Shown piece after piece: positions 1 to 8,564 of a stretch of DNA of 64,000 nucleotides. A model generated the notes under the pieces. The model searched no databases. It saw only the letters and a program-made list of their open reading frames with translations, and was not told the DNA's origin. Made by a program: the position numbers and the translations under genes. The stretch is taken from assembly GCA_002050165.1 (NCBI GenBank), contig MWSW01000012.1, positions 372,001 through 436,000 of the forward strand, written 5' to 3'. The DNA comes from Candidatus Tepidiaquacellales bacterium OLB4/UTCHB1. GTDB lineage: Bacteria > Bacteroidota > Ignavibacteria > Tepidaquicellales > Tepidaquicellaceae. The number at the start of each line of letters is the position of its first letter. The first letter of the stretch is position 1.

Positions 1-123
1 GCGGGCGTAATCTTCAAATTCAAAGCCCACCTTTTCACCGAGTTCTGAAAAAGCGGAACTCTTTGATTTTCGGCTAATATTGTAACCCAATTTGCCGAAT
101 ATATTGGAGATAAGTGCCTTCAT
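1..123 (-). CDS. Partial unidentified gene, N-terminus only
   Basis: An open frame starts at ATG 123 and runs off the window edge, giving 41 residues beginning MKALISNIFGKLGYNISRKS. Its start overlaps the stop of the upstream aminotransferase gene by four bases (ATGA), so it is translationally coupled to the polysaccharide operon. The fragment is too short to assign. A basic, amphipathic N-terminus of this kind is common on glycosyltransferases and FkbM-type methyltransferases of such loci, but that is only a guess. Confidence 0.6.
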   Translation of the reverse strand, partial: MKALISNIFGKLGYNISRKSKSSAFSELGEKVGFEFEDYAR

Positions 124-1253
124 TTAAAATTTTTAATTAGATTAATAATTCGTGAAATTTCGTCGTCGGTTAATTCGAAGTAAAATGGTAACCTCAATAA
201 AGTTTCTGAATATCTGTCTGCATTTGGGAGCTCAGCCCCGGAATACTGAAGTTTAAAAAATTCCGACTGGTGCAAGCTCAGGTAATGGAATACTGCGTAA
301 ACTCCATTTTTTTTCAAATATGCTATCAAGCTGTCCCTTTGTTCAGGTTTACTACAAATCATGTAAAACATATGCCCGTTATTTGTGGCATATTCAGGAA
401 TTACCGGAAGTTGTACATTATTTTCAAGTGCCCAATCTGTCAAGCCTTCGAAATAAATATTAAAAATTTCCTTTCTGCGATGTTGGATTCTTTCCAGATT
501 TTCTAACTGAGCCCAAAGATATGCGGCAATTATTTCGGAAGGCAGAAACGAAGAACCGATATCAACCCAGCCGTATTTGTTAACTTCGCCTCTGAAAAAT
601 TCTGCACGGTTAGTTCCTTTTTCCCAGATTATTTCTGAACGATTGATAAAATCTTTCTTATTAATTGCAAGCAAACCACCCTCACCTGAATTAACATTCT
701 TTGTTTCGTGAAAGGAAAATGTCGCAAGATCACCAATACTTCCAAGTGGTTTCCCCTTGTAAAAAGAATCAACAGCATGAGCAGCATCCTCAATTACCAA
801 TAAATTGTGTCTATGAGCAATCTTCATTATTTTATCCATATCACAGGCTACACCGGCGTAATGGACCGGTACAATTGCTTTCGTTTTCGGTGTAACCAAA
901 CTTTCGATTTTATCTTCATCAATTCCGGGATGATCTGCCCTGCTATCGGCAAAAACTATCTTCGCGCCACGCGTTAAAAATGCAACAGCGGTTGAAACAA
1001 AAGTAAATGAGGGGATAATTACTTCATCTCCGTGTTTCATACCCGATAGCATTGCGCTCATTTCAAGCGCATCAGTGCAGGATGTGGTAAGCAGAGCCTT
1101 TTTGAAACCGTAGTTTCCTTCGAAATATTTCTGACATTTTTGTGTGAATATCCCATTACCAGAAATTTTCCCCGAATAAACTGCCTGATACATGTAATGC
1201 ATTTCTTTACCAGTCAGATAGGGCTTATTAAATGGGATGTTATATTCTTTCAT
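120..1253 (-). CDS. wecE: dTDP-4-amino-4,6-dideoxygalactose transaminase (WecE/RffA-like)
   Basis: This is a PLP-dependent sugar aminotransferase of the DegT/DnrJ/EryC1/StrS family. WecE converts dTDP-4-keto-6-deoxyglucose to dTDP-4-amino-4,6-dideoxygalactose in the cytoplasm, using glutamate. The 377 residues match the length of WecE and follow it closely: IPFNKP near the start, PSFTFVSTA at 81-89, VPVHYAGVACDMD at 128-140, and SFHETKN at 180-186 with K185 as the likely PLP lysine. The stretches EKGTNR and YGWVDIGSS are also WecE-like rather than generic for the family. It is the second-last visible gene of the operon and overlaps the next start by four bases. A WecD-like acetyltransferase lies directly upstream, which fits a Fuc4NAc-type sugar. 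Confidence 0.88.
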   Translation of the reverse strand: MKEYNIPFNKPYLTGKEMHYMYQAVYSGKISGNGIFTQKCQKYFEGNYGFKKALLTTSCTDALEMSAMLSGMKHGDEVIIPSFTFVSTAVAFLTRGAKIVFADSRADHPGIDEDKIESLVTPKTKAIVPVHYAGVACDMDKIMKIAHRHNLLVIEDAAHAVDSFYKGKPLGSIGDLATFSFHETKNVNSGEGGLLAINKKDFINRSEIIWEKGTNRAEFFRGEVNKYGWVDIGSSFLPSEIIAAYLWAQLENLERIQHRRKEIFNIYFEGLTDWALENNVQLPVIPEYATNNGHMFYMICSKPEQRDSLIAYLKKNGVYAVFHYLSLHQSEFFKLQYSGAELPNADRYSETLLRLPFYFELTDDEISRIINLIKNFK

Positions 1254-1343
1254 TGAAATCTGGTCCTAAATCTTTTTAAAATGTAGTCGCTTTTATCCGT
1301 GTCTCTTTTCATTTCAATAATCTTAATCAACCCTTTACCACAT

Positions 1344-1481
1344 ATAACGTTCCTCTGATTGGCGATGCGGTGTAATTTTATTACAAAAGTTCAATAGAAT
1401 TCCAAATGTTGAACCTTGCTCAAATGTTTCATAGAAACAATTCAGCCACCATATTGCCAATCCGATGTAATGCGTAGTTAT
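1344..1481. repeat. Imperfect inverted repeat, attC-like
   Basis: Two pairs of complementary arms are nested. The outer pair is ATAAC (1344-1348) with GTTAT (1477-1481). The inner pair is GATTGGC (1357-1363) with GCCAATC (1456-1462). The spacers are 8 and 14 bases and the central loop about 90 bases. The stop codon of the acetyltransferase gene lies inside one outer arm. Two nested arm pairs with AAC/GTT ends are the architecture of integron attC sites, but the spacers are unequal and the core boxes only partly fit the consensus. Confidence 0.4.
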
Positions 1482-2203
1482 TTTTTCCAAATATGATAAA
1501 AGAATTCTACTGTTTCCACTTTGTAGCCACATCTTTCATATAGTCTGCACGCTGGATAATTGTCTCCTTGGGTGACAACTTGTATAGACTTATACCCTTT
1601 GTCTGAAAACCACTTTTCAGCACTTTCCATAAGTATTCTTCCATATCCATTTCCACGAAAGAGATAGTCAACTGCGATTATTCCAATATCTGCTCTATTA
1701 TTTTTTTCTCCTAATGTAACAAAGCCTTTTAAATCGGTTTTTTCTAATAATACGAGAACTTCTTTTGCAATTTTGTGATTTAATGAATTAATCATCCATA
1801 ATGAATACATTTCTTCATATTTCTCTTTACCTATTTTTTTGTCAACATTAAATCTGGAATATATACCACTTTGAATTGCCAGTTCAATCAACTTGTCCTT
1901 AAAAGGTGTGCTTACACTTGAATTAACTGAATGTATTGAATTGTGAAAAATCGAGGCGCTATTTATGTCTTTAACATAGGTGGTCTTTTTGTCTACTAAT
2001 ATCAAATCAAATTTCTTGCTCCCAAAAGCAAATGATGGCAACTCTTTTGATGCAGAATAATAAGTCAGTTTGACATCATTTTCTTCAATTATGTTTTCAA
2101 TAACTCTAATGTCTGGTTCATTCTGGATTATCCCGTTTATTCTACCTACATTAAAATTGAAGAAATTTGAATCCCAGTCTAATTTTTGTAATGTTTGTTT
2201 TAT
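1478..2203 (-). CDS. WecD-like dTDP-fucosamine N-acetyltransferase, no normal start codon
   Basis: A GNAT-fold acetyltransferase resembling WecD/RffC, which N-acetylates dTDP-4-amino-4,6-dideoxygalactose. The C-terminal half carries the acetyl-CoA loop RGNGYG and ends in a typical GNAT strand (LYERCGYKVE). The stretch SGIYSRFNVDKK corresponds to the SRF region of E. coli WecD. The frame stays open upstream to a TAG at 2228-2230 and encodes the family's N-terminal signature LDWDSNFFNFNVGRI. That stretch contains no ATG, GTG or TTG. A ribosome site (AAAGAG) sits six bases before an ATA at 2203, where family members normally start. The first conventional start, TTG at 2041, would remove the N-terminal domain. 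Either an ATA start is used or the gene has lost its start. It looks more AT-rich than its neighbours and lies between attC-like sequences. Confidence 0.65.
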   Translation of the reverse strand: MKQTLQKLDWDSNFFNFNVGRINGIIQNEPDIRVIENIIEENDVKLTYYSASKELPSFAFGSKKFDLILVDKKTTYVKDINSASIFHNSIHSVNSSVSTPFKDKLIELAIQSGIYSRFNVDKKIGKEKYEEMYSLWMINSLNHKIAKEVLVLLEKTDLKGFVTLGEKNNRADIGIIAVDYLFRGNGYGRILMESAEKWFSDKGYKSIQVVTQGDNYPACRLYERCGYKVETVEFFYHIWKK

Positions 2204-2227
2204 TTTTGTCTCTTTATATAATTGTGA

Positions 2228-2339
2228 CTAACGTTAAAATATCATTATGTTATTCTGTCAGTTAAATTTTTCTATATACTTGTAATCTTTGCTTTTTCAT
2301 TCCGACGTTAGCATCGGAAGTTAATCGGAATGCCCGATG
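2228..2339. repeat. Cluster of short inverted repeats upstream of the wecD-like gene
   Basis: CTAACGT at 2228-2234 is exactly complementary to ACGTTAG at 2305-2311, and CATCGG at 2312-2317 to CCGATG at 2334-2339. On the coding strand the sequence AACGTTA occurs here, just before the acetyltransferase, and again just after it near 1345-1351. The gene is therefore bracketed by the same short word, as in an integron cassette. No protein-coding potential is visible between about 2235 and 2437. Confidence 0.35.
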
Positions 2340-2437
2340 GATGTATCGAATTCGTTCAACAACATGATAATTATTTTCAAAAAAATTACTTTACCCTGAG
2401 ACCGGTTTCAATTTCAAAATTTTGAAATATATCGTTA

Positions 2438-3717
2438 TTATTTGAAATTTATAATAGTTGAAAAAAACTTCGATTGAGAATCTTTGCTCATTAACTCAAG
2501 AGCTAAACTTCTGCAATTATCTTTCATTATTTTTAGATGGTTTTCACTTAAATCCAGGATATAACTAAGCCCAATTGCCAAATCTTTGCTATCCCCGCAT
2601 TTCGCACGATATCCGGTCTTTCCTGTAATAACCAAATCAAGCGCAACACCCGTACTAAACGCAACAACAGGAGTGCCACACATCATTGCTTGATTAATCA
2701 TCATTGGACCTGCATCTAGTATTGAAGGTGAGACTAATAAGTCAGCAGCGATTAAGGCGTCCGGTAAATCATTGTGTTTCAAGTAACCTGCAAATGTTTT
2801 TTGAAACGGTAAATTGGAGTAATCGGCGTTGCTTGCAATGCCCGCTATACACAAATGAATTCCGTTAATCTGCTCTTCTGTCATCTGTGAACTCAGATGT
2901 TTTAATGCTTCAGTTAATTCCTTTAAGCCCTTTCTTTTCCCATGGGAAACAGCACCAAAGAAGATAATCTTTTTCTCCGTTGGAAGATTAAATTTTTTCC
3001 GGGCAACTTTTTTATCAGATGGTTGAAAACTTTTGTTGTCAATTATAAGCGGGTTGAAGTGAACTTTATGCGATTTAAATAAATAACTTTGGCTAATTAT
3101 TTGCATAGTTTTTGTAGTCGCTGCAATCAACTCAATATCCGTTTTATCAATGTACTTCTTCTTAAACTGAATATTTTTATAGCTCAGGTCATACAAATCC
3201 ATCGAATTCAATGCGGGGCATAAACCACAGCCGGTTTCATATCTCTTGCAGTCCCACATCCAGTGGCATCCTCCTGTCATTGGTGCAAAATCCATTGGAT
3301 AGAGAAGAATTTTTGCTCCTGTAATTGAATATAGCTCGTAAAGATTCTTGAATGATAAAAAAGCCGGCATAAATAAAACGAGAATAACATCAGGATTAAA
3401 ACCTATTTTCTTAAGAAATCTTGAAGATGAAAAATAAGTTTTCGTTTCATCAAATTCATGTGCAGAGTATTCAAAGTCAGCTATTCGCTTATTAAATAAA
3501 CCGGGAATAATTTTATTTAACTGAGATTTTACCCTCTCTGCAAAGCTTTCAAATAAATTTTGAATCGGGATAATATCCTTATCATTATAATTATCCCGAG
3601 GTTTTACGATAAGTTTAGTATTAAAACCGGATTTCCGGAATAGGTTCAGCAAATCTTTAGCAACTATTCCCGCGCTGATATAAGGATGCGATGCCGATAA
3701 AATCAGAATATTTCCAT
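2438..3717 (-). CDS. Family 4 glycosyltransferase with apparent frameshift near its start
   Basis: A GT-B fold glycosyltransferase of family GT4, probably adding one sugar to the lipid-linked repeat unit at the inner membrane. The continuous frame shows an N-terminal Rossmann part with a cysteine-rich segment (WMWDCKRYETGCGLCP), the acceptor/donor hinge, and the C-terminal nucleotide-sugar site with AADLLVSPSILDAGPMMINQ and GTPVVAFSTG. The frame has no ATG, GTG or TTG before TTG 3652, yet it continues upstream as NILILSASHPYISAGIVAKD, the expected first strand and glycine loop. ATG 3717 lies six bases after the flippase stop but in a frame that stops at once (MEIF). One extra A in the GGAAAT run near 3711 would restore MENILILSASHP. 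The break is therefore a one-base deletion, real or a sequence error. Confidence 0.75.
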
Positions 3718-3723
3718 TTGAAT

Positions 3724-5091
3724 TCAGGCGTTCCAGATACCGACAGCTTTGTGATTAATAATTCTGTAATACTGCACCGGATAAATCCACGCGGTTAACA
3801 TAGCAACTATACAGTTTGCAAGAACAACGCCTTCAATACCTATCATTTCACCTAAGAATATACACAAGGGGATATTTATTATCGCAATTGAAAATGCAAC
3901 GAGCAATTGCAATTTTATCTTCCCAACGCCGTTAAGAAACTGACCAAATATACTTACAAACGTCAACAGTATAACCCAGACTGAAATTAAAATTGAAAGT
4001 GAATAAGAAATGTTCATTTCTGCTCCAATCCATAAATTGTAAACTGTTTTCGAAATAGCAACCATTAAAACGGCTGAGAACGCTAAAGCTCCCCAAATCA
4101 GAATTAATTTATTTATTATCCTCTTTATCCAGTCGTACTCTTTTTTTATCCAGGCTTCTGTAAAAGAACTCCAAAATGGAGTAACAATAATCGTATAACC
4201 CATCATAATCAAGCTGAAATATCTGAAAGCAACATAATACGGTGTTACTTCCTCAGGTCCAAACAAGTGACTAATGATTATACTATTTGTTTGATAAAGC
4301 ATAATTGCAGAAATTCTAATTATAAAAAACTTAATACCGAGATTTAAAATCCCGCGAGCTTTGCTAAAATCAATAGCATTTAACGATGGTTTAAAATCCG
4401 AATATCTGCCACGGAACAACCAAAGGCTTGAAAGCAACAATACAAATAATGGAGAAAGACTCATTACAAAGGAGAGATTCAGCAGAGAACCATCCGTTGA
4501 AAGAGTAAGGAAATAAACTAATGACAAAGATACTATCTTACCTGCAAGGTCAATACCGGTAGAAATTCCGTTCCTCTGATCTGCATTTAGAATTGATTTA
4601 ATTAATTCAGCAACAAATCCGAACGATGTAAATACAAACACAATGAATACAATCAGATTTAATTCACCGGGAGAAATTTCGTTAATTTGAACATTTAATA
4701 CAGTGTTCCAATTTATAAACTCATTAACAATAATAAACACAATCAGCAGCGAAATAATTATCAAAGTCAATATTGCATAAGCTGTACTTACGTAAATTTT
4801 TGCTGCTTTAATTTCACCTTTGGCAAGAGATTCGGCAAATTTATTCCTTAATCCGTTTCCTAATCCAATATCAAAAAAACCTAACCATCCCAGAAGAGAA
4901 CTAATCGTAATCCAAATCCCGTACCTCGTAGGCGAAAGATAATGAATGGTTAATGGGACGAGTGCCAGCCCTATCAATATGCTGCACGTATTCGTAAAAA
5001 AAATAGTATAAATATTCTTTTTTGCTTTGATTGACCTTTCGTGGCCATTCCGCAAGCTTACGAGATTTTTTATTGCCTGAAGTGTAATCAA
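3724..5091 (-). CDS. Wzx-type polysaccharide flippase
   Basis: An integral membrane protein of the polysaccharide-transporter (MVF/MOP) superfamily, expected to flip undecaprenyl-linked repeat units across the inner membrane. It is 455 residues long with about 12-14 hydrophobic segments. The first follows a basic N-terminus (SIKAKKNIYTIFFTNTCSIL), and the usual SPTRYGIWITISSLLGWLGFFDIGLGNGLRNKFAE motif region lies at about residues 50-90. The start is taken as TTG 5091, six bases after the oxidoreductase stop. No ATG occurs before the first membrane segment. The glycosyltransferase begins directly after it. No Wzy polymerase is recognisable in the visible part of the locus. Confidence 0.85.
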   Translation of the reverse strand: MITLQAIKNLVSLRNGHERSIKAKKNIYTIFFTNTCSILIGLALVPLTIHYLSPTRYGIWITISSLLGWLGFFDIGLGNGLRNKFAESLAKGEIKAAKIYVSTAYAILTLIIISLLIVFIIVNEFINWNTVLNVQINEISPGELNLIVFIVFVFTSFGFVAELIKSILNADQRNGISTGIDLAGKIVSLSLVYFLTLSTDGSLLNLSFVMSLSPLFVLLLSSLWLFRGRYSDFKPSLNAIDFSKARGILNLGIKFFIIRISAIMLYQTNSIIISHLFGPEEVTPYYVAFRYFSLIMMGYTIIVTPFWSSFTEAWIKKEYDWIKRIINKLILIWGALAFSAVLMVAISKTVYNLWIGAEMNISYSLSILISVWVILLTFVSIFGQFLNGVGKIKLQLLVAFSIAIINIPLCIFLGEMIGIEGVVLANCIVAMLTAWIYPVQYYRIINHKAVGIWNA

Positions 5092-5097
5092 ATGATG

Positions 5098-7203
5098 TTA
5101 GTTAACTGATAACGTTATCTCAGAAGTTTGTACCAAATCCCAGAGTTGAATCGGTAGCCTGTTTTCCGCGATTGAATCTGCAACAATCTTGATTTCTTCC
5201 AAATGTCCCTTTTCAATTTTAGGTGTAGAATACGGTTTACACGGAATACCGGAATATTCAATATGCCTGTAATCGTTCATAACCATACTTTTCCCGTCAA
5301 AGTGAACTTCCATGTATTCTTTCGATAGATCCTTGCTACCGTTTGAGAAATAATGTATGTTGCAAACCGATCCGTCTTCATATCTTAAAAGAATTGATTT
5401 ATTATCTGCTGATGTATAATTCTCGGTTACCGGATTGATGCTTTCGTAACCAATCGTTAGAACCTTCGACTCTGTCAGGAAATTCATCAGGTCCACTATA
5501 TGGCACGCTTCGCCTATAATTCGTCCACCATCCTCGTGAATCCAACTATCTTTAGGAACGTAACCGGCATTCATACGATAGGTAATAAATAACGGATCAA
5601 TTCTTTTCATTGTCTCTTCTTTAATTCTCAGCGCATATTCCGAATAACGCCTGTTGTATCCGACAGTTATAAAAGGTAACCTCGATTCTTTGTTAAAAAA
5701 TATTCTCTTTAAAACCTCCAATTGATCTGTGGTCGTGCACAAAGGTTTTTCGATAAAGATATTTTTATTTGCAAGCAATGCTTTATGAGCATATTCGAAA
5801 TGCAAACCGTGACGGTTGCAAATTAAAATCAGATCAACGTACGGATCATTCAGAATTTTTTCATAATCCGAAGTGTAAATCTTTATGCCAAAAGTTTCGG
5901 AAACGCTTTTTGCCCGTTGTCCTGATCTGCTCGCAACGGCGTAAAGGTTATATTTGTCTTTTAATTTCTTTATGTTCGGAATGTGCATATTTTGTGCAAA
6001 GCTGCCTGTTCCCACCATCGCAACATTTATCAGAGATGACTTTACGTTCGAACTTATGTTAATCTTTTTGTTTTCATATTTGCTGTCCTTATTGTACTCC
6101 AAAATTACCAGCAATTCTTTCTTCTCGCCTGAACTTAAACTTTCGTAAGCGCTTTCAACCTCAGTAATCTTAAACAGTTTATAGTTTACCGGTTTGAGAT
6201 TTAATTTGCCTGTAGCAACAAGCCGGCAGTATTCTTCCATATTTCTGTTTTCAGTCCATCTGACATATGGATACGGATAGTCAATATTTTTTTCCTCGTA
6301 AGATTTATCGTATCGTCCCGGTCCGTAGGAGGATGAAATCATGAAATCAATTTCTTTTGTATAAATATCTTCTCTCTTCAAATCCATACCAGATACTCCA
6401 ACGAGAACCAATTTCCCTTTTTTCCTTATCATATTAAACGCCAGTGAGAGGGGCTCGCTGCTGTCTGTAGCAGCAGTAAAAAGAACTGCATCGCAACCGT
6501 GTCCACCGGTTAAATTGTTGACAACCCTGACAGCATCCTGTGTGGTAGAATTTAGAGTGTAATCTGCGCCGGAGCTTTTTGCGATTTCCAGGCGATTGTC
6601 ATCAATATCAATTGCGATTACTTTTACCCCCGATAATTTTAACAATTGTACCGTAAGGATACCAATCAGTCCGGTTCCGAAAACCACACCGTATTCACCA
6701 AGTGATAAATTAGATCTTCTCACACCGTGCAGTGCAATTCCGCCGATTGCAACAGTGGAGACCTCCGCCATGTCGGAGTCAATTGGAATTTTTATAACTA
6801 AATTTTCGGGGACAACCACAAATTCTGCATGGTATGCAAATCCCCCGCCTGCGGCAGCAACTTTTTCACCTACTGCAAATTTCGTTACACCTTTACCGAT
6901 TGCAATAACTTCACCGGAAACTGAATAACCGGTTGGCATCCCACCGTCAGTTACAGATTTTATTTCATTATAGATTTTCTGTAATCCGTTGGTTTTAATT
7001 TTATTCAGGTATTTTGTAACCTTCTCCGGCTGCCGGATTGCGGTTTTTAAAATGCTTGTCTTACTACCTTTTATGCTTGATATTTCTGTACCGGGACTGA
7101 CTGCTGAATAATATACCCTGATTAATACTGTGCCGTCTTCTACTGCAGGCAACGGTACTTCCTCGGGTAAAACTTTACCTTTTCGAATTATTGCCTGAAT
7201 CAT
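5098..7203 (-). CDS. Bi-domain oxidoreductase: medium-chain dehydrogenase fused to Gfo/Idh/MocA
   Basis: A 701-residue fusion. Residues 1-370 are a zinc-type alcohol-dehydrogenase-like (MDR) protein, with GTGLIGILTVQLLKLSG as the nucleotide-binding glycine motif. Residues 385-701 are a Gfo/Idh/MocA protein beginning VAMVGTGSFAQNMHIPNI, with the EKPL motif (FIEKPLCTT) and a substrate-side segment GGRIIGEACHIVDLMNFL. Both halves should bind NAD(P). Fusions of this kind are known from exopolysaccharide loci, but I know of no established reaction. Oxidation-reduction of a sugar nucleotide or lipid-linked sugar is the natural inference. It overlaps the upstream toroid gene by four bases (ATGA), and the flippase follows after six. 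Confidence 0.85.
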   Translation of the reverse strand: MIQAIIRKGKVLPEEVPLPAVEDGTVLIRVYYSAVSPGTEISSIKGSKTSILKTAIRQPEKVTKYLNKIKTNGLQKIYNEIKSVTDGGMPTGYSVSGEVIAIGKGVTKFAVGEKVAAAGGGFAYHAEFVVVPENLVIKIPIDSDMAEVSTVAIGGIALHGVRRSNLSLGEYGVVFGTGLIGILTVQLLKLSGVKVIAIDIDDNRLEIAKSSGADYTLNSTTQDAVRVVNNLTGGHGCDAVLFTAATDSSEPLSLAFNMIRKKGKLVLVGVSGMDLKREDIYTKEIDFMISSSYGPGRYDKSYEEKNIDYPYPYVRWTENRNMEEYCRLVATGKLNLKPVNYKLFKITEVESAYESLSSGEKKELLVILEYNKDSKYENKKINISSNVKSSLINVAMVGTGSFAQNMHIPNIKKLKDKYNLYAVASRSGQRAKSVSETFGIKIYTSDYEKILNDPYVDLILICNRHGLHFEYAHKALLANKNIFIEKPLCTTTDQLEVLKRIFFNKESRLPFITVGYNRRYSEYALRIKEETMKRIDPLFITYRMNAGYVPKDSWIHEDGGRIIGEACHIVDLMNFLTESKVLTIGYESINPVTENYTSADNKSILLRYEDGSVCNIHYFSNGSKDLSKEYMEVHFDGKSMVMNDYRHIEYSGIPCKPYSTPKIEKGHLEEIKIVADSIAENRLPIQLWDLVQTSEITLSVN

Positions 7204-8441
7204 GAATGGGTTTCTTCAGTTAAATTATATAACAATAAATTGATTGCATAAAACATCCACGCCTGTCCCCACCTTAAATAGGGAATTCGGATATTCATTA
7301 AAAATCCCGGAAACTTATTTCTGGAAGCTGCGAAACTTCCGTCTTTATTTTGCATATTTGACAGGACCCATTCTGCTATTGTAACAGCAAGATTGAGACT
7401 GTTTTCGTTCTCATGTAATCTATGCATTTCAGTATTCAATATTATTGCTTCAGCGCAGGCGTGTATATCCAGCGGAAATGTTGAATACGGGTACATCTTA
7501 GGGATTTTTCCAATTTGCGAATCCTGAAAGAAATTGGACAGATAGTAATTGTAATACTTTTCAGCCGATGATATTATACGGTCATCTGCCGCAACTTTTC
7601 CAATGCTTGTTAACATCCTGATCTCAAAGCCTACGTGGTAGTGATCATTTTTATTAGGTTGAGTATCGTTCTGATCGTCACCCCAGTAATTTAAGGAACC
7701 GTCATTCAACTGTTGCGATATAGCGAAATTCGCTGCCTTCAAGCCGGTACTTACAAACTCTCTGTTATTTAAAATCGTTCCGACTCTCACCAGAAATTCC
7801 GCACCGAAAAGATTAGCATTGTGAACCTGAAAATTATCCAACGGAGTATAGCTGAAACAAATTGTATTTTCGTCTATTCTGGTTTGATTTAAACCGTTAA
7901 GTATGAATTCACAAATACCCTCTGCTACTTTTAAATATTTTTCTTCACCTGATAATTCAAACAACTTTACGAAGAAATCTCCCACAACACTCGATACCAC
8001 AACTGAAGGGGTTCCTTCGGGAATAAAAATCCTTGATTGCCAATCAAACGGGTAACCCCATGAAATACCGGGGTATTTCAAGTCTTTGTTCTTCATCAAC
8101 CATTCCGCAAGTTCATGTATTCGCGATTTGTCGCTTTTTTCTTTTGTCCGTTTATATCTGTATAAATAACCCAATCCTAATAATCCTACACCTTTTGCAT
8201 TTACAGTTTTCTTGACACCAAAGATTTTACGAGTTAATGCCGGGGCAAAAAGATTAGCCGCATTAAAGAGCCGGGAGACAGAACGGCTTACAATGAAATT
8301 GTGAGAATAAACTATCTTTCTGAAACGAGGTGCTTGGCTATATAGGTCAAATGGATCGAAACCGCTAATACCGTTTTCTTGAAGCCAGCGGTGGAGGTTG
8401 TTCTCTGAATTGATTGTCAGTTTTGTTATTTTGTCTGACAA
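7200..8441 (-). CDS. Predicted alpha/alpha-toroid protein of polysaccharide locus
   Basis: 413 residues with no signal peptide or membrane segment. Repeated helical hairpins with aromatic and glycine turns (LLGLGYLYRYKRT, GISWGYPFDWQSR, GSLNYWGDDQNDTQPN, DGSFAASRNKFPGF, IPYLRWGQAWMFYAI) indicate a six-hairpin (alpha/alpha) toroid, as in unsaturated-glycuronyl hydrolases and epimerases. The gene is translationally coupled to the bi-domain oxidoreductase, and the two probably act on the same substrate. A carbohydrate-active role (lyase, hydrolase or epimerase) is an inference from fold and context. I could not identify catalytic residues with certainty. Confidence 0.6.
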   Translation of the reverse strand: MSDKITKLTINSENNLHRWLQENGISGFDPFDLYSQAPRFRKIVYSHNFIVSRSVSRLFNAANLFAPALTRKIFGVKKTVNAKGVGLLGLGYLYRYKRTKEKSDKSRIHELAEWLMKNKDLKYPGISWGYPFDWQSRIFIPEGTPSVVVSSVVGDFFVKLFELSGEEKYLKVAEGICEFILNGLNQTRIDENTICFSYTPLDNFQVHNANLFGAEFLVRVGTILNNREFVSTGLKAANFAISQQLNDGSLNYWGDDQNDTQPNKNDHYHVGFEIRMLTSIGKVAADDRIISSAEKYYNYYLSNFFQDSQIGKIPKMYPYSTFPLDIHACAEAIILNTEMHRLHENENSLNLAVTIAEWVLSNMQNKDGSFAASRNKFPGFLMNIRIPYLRWGQAWMFYAINLLLYNLTEETHS

Positions 8442-8564
8442 TTAACTTTAGTGGATATCCGGGTTTTCATACTTACGAATAAATTGAAATTGGATTATTC
8501 AAAATTTCTGTTTCAATTAAAAAATAATCCGCTGTAAAACTTTCCACCTGTTAAAATTTCAACT

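Noticed and set aside
1335-1532. Short minus-strand frame overlapping the end of the WecD-like gene
   Set aside because: It shifts frame through the inverted repeat and has no domain similarity; it is explained by the attC-like sequence.
5769-6928. Several open frames on the plus strand opposite the bi-domain oxidoreductase
   Set aside because: They lie antisense to a well-supported gene, have no recognisable domains and show biased composition typical of shadow frames.
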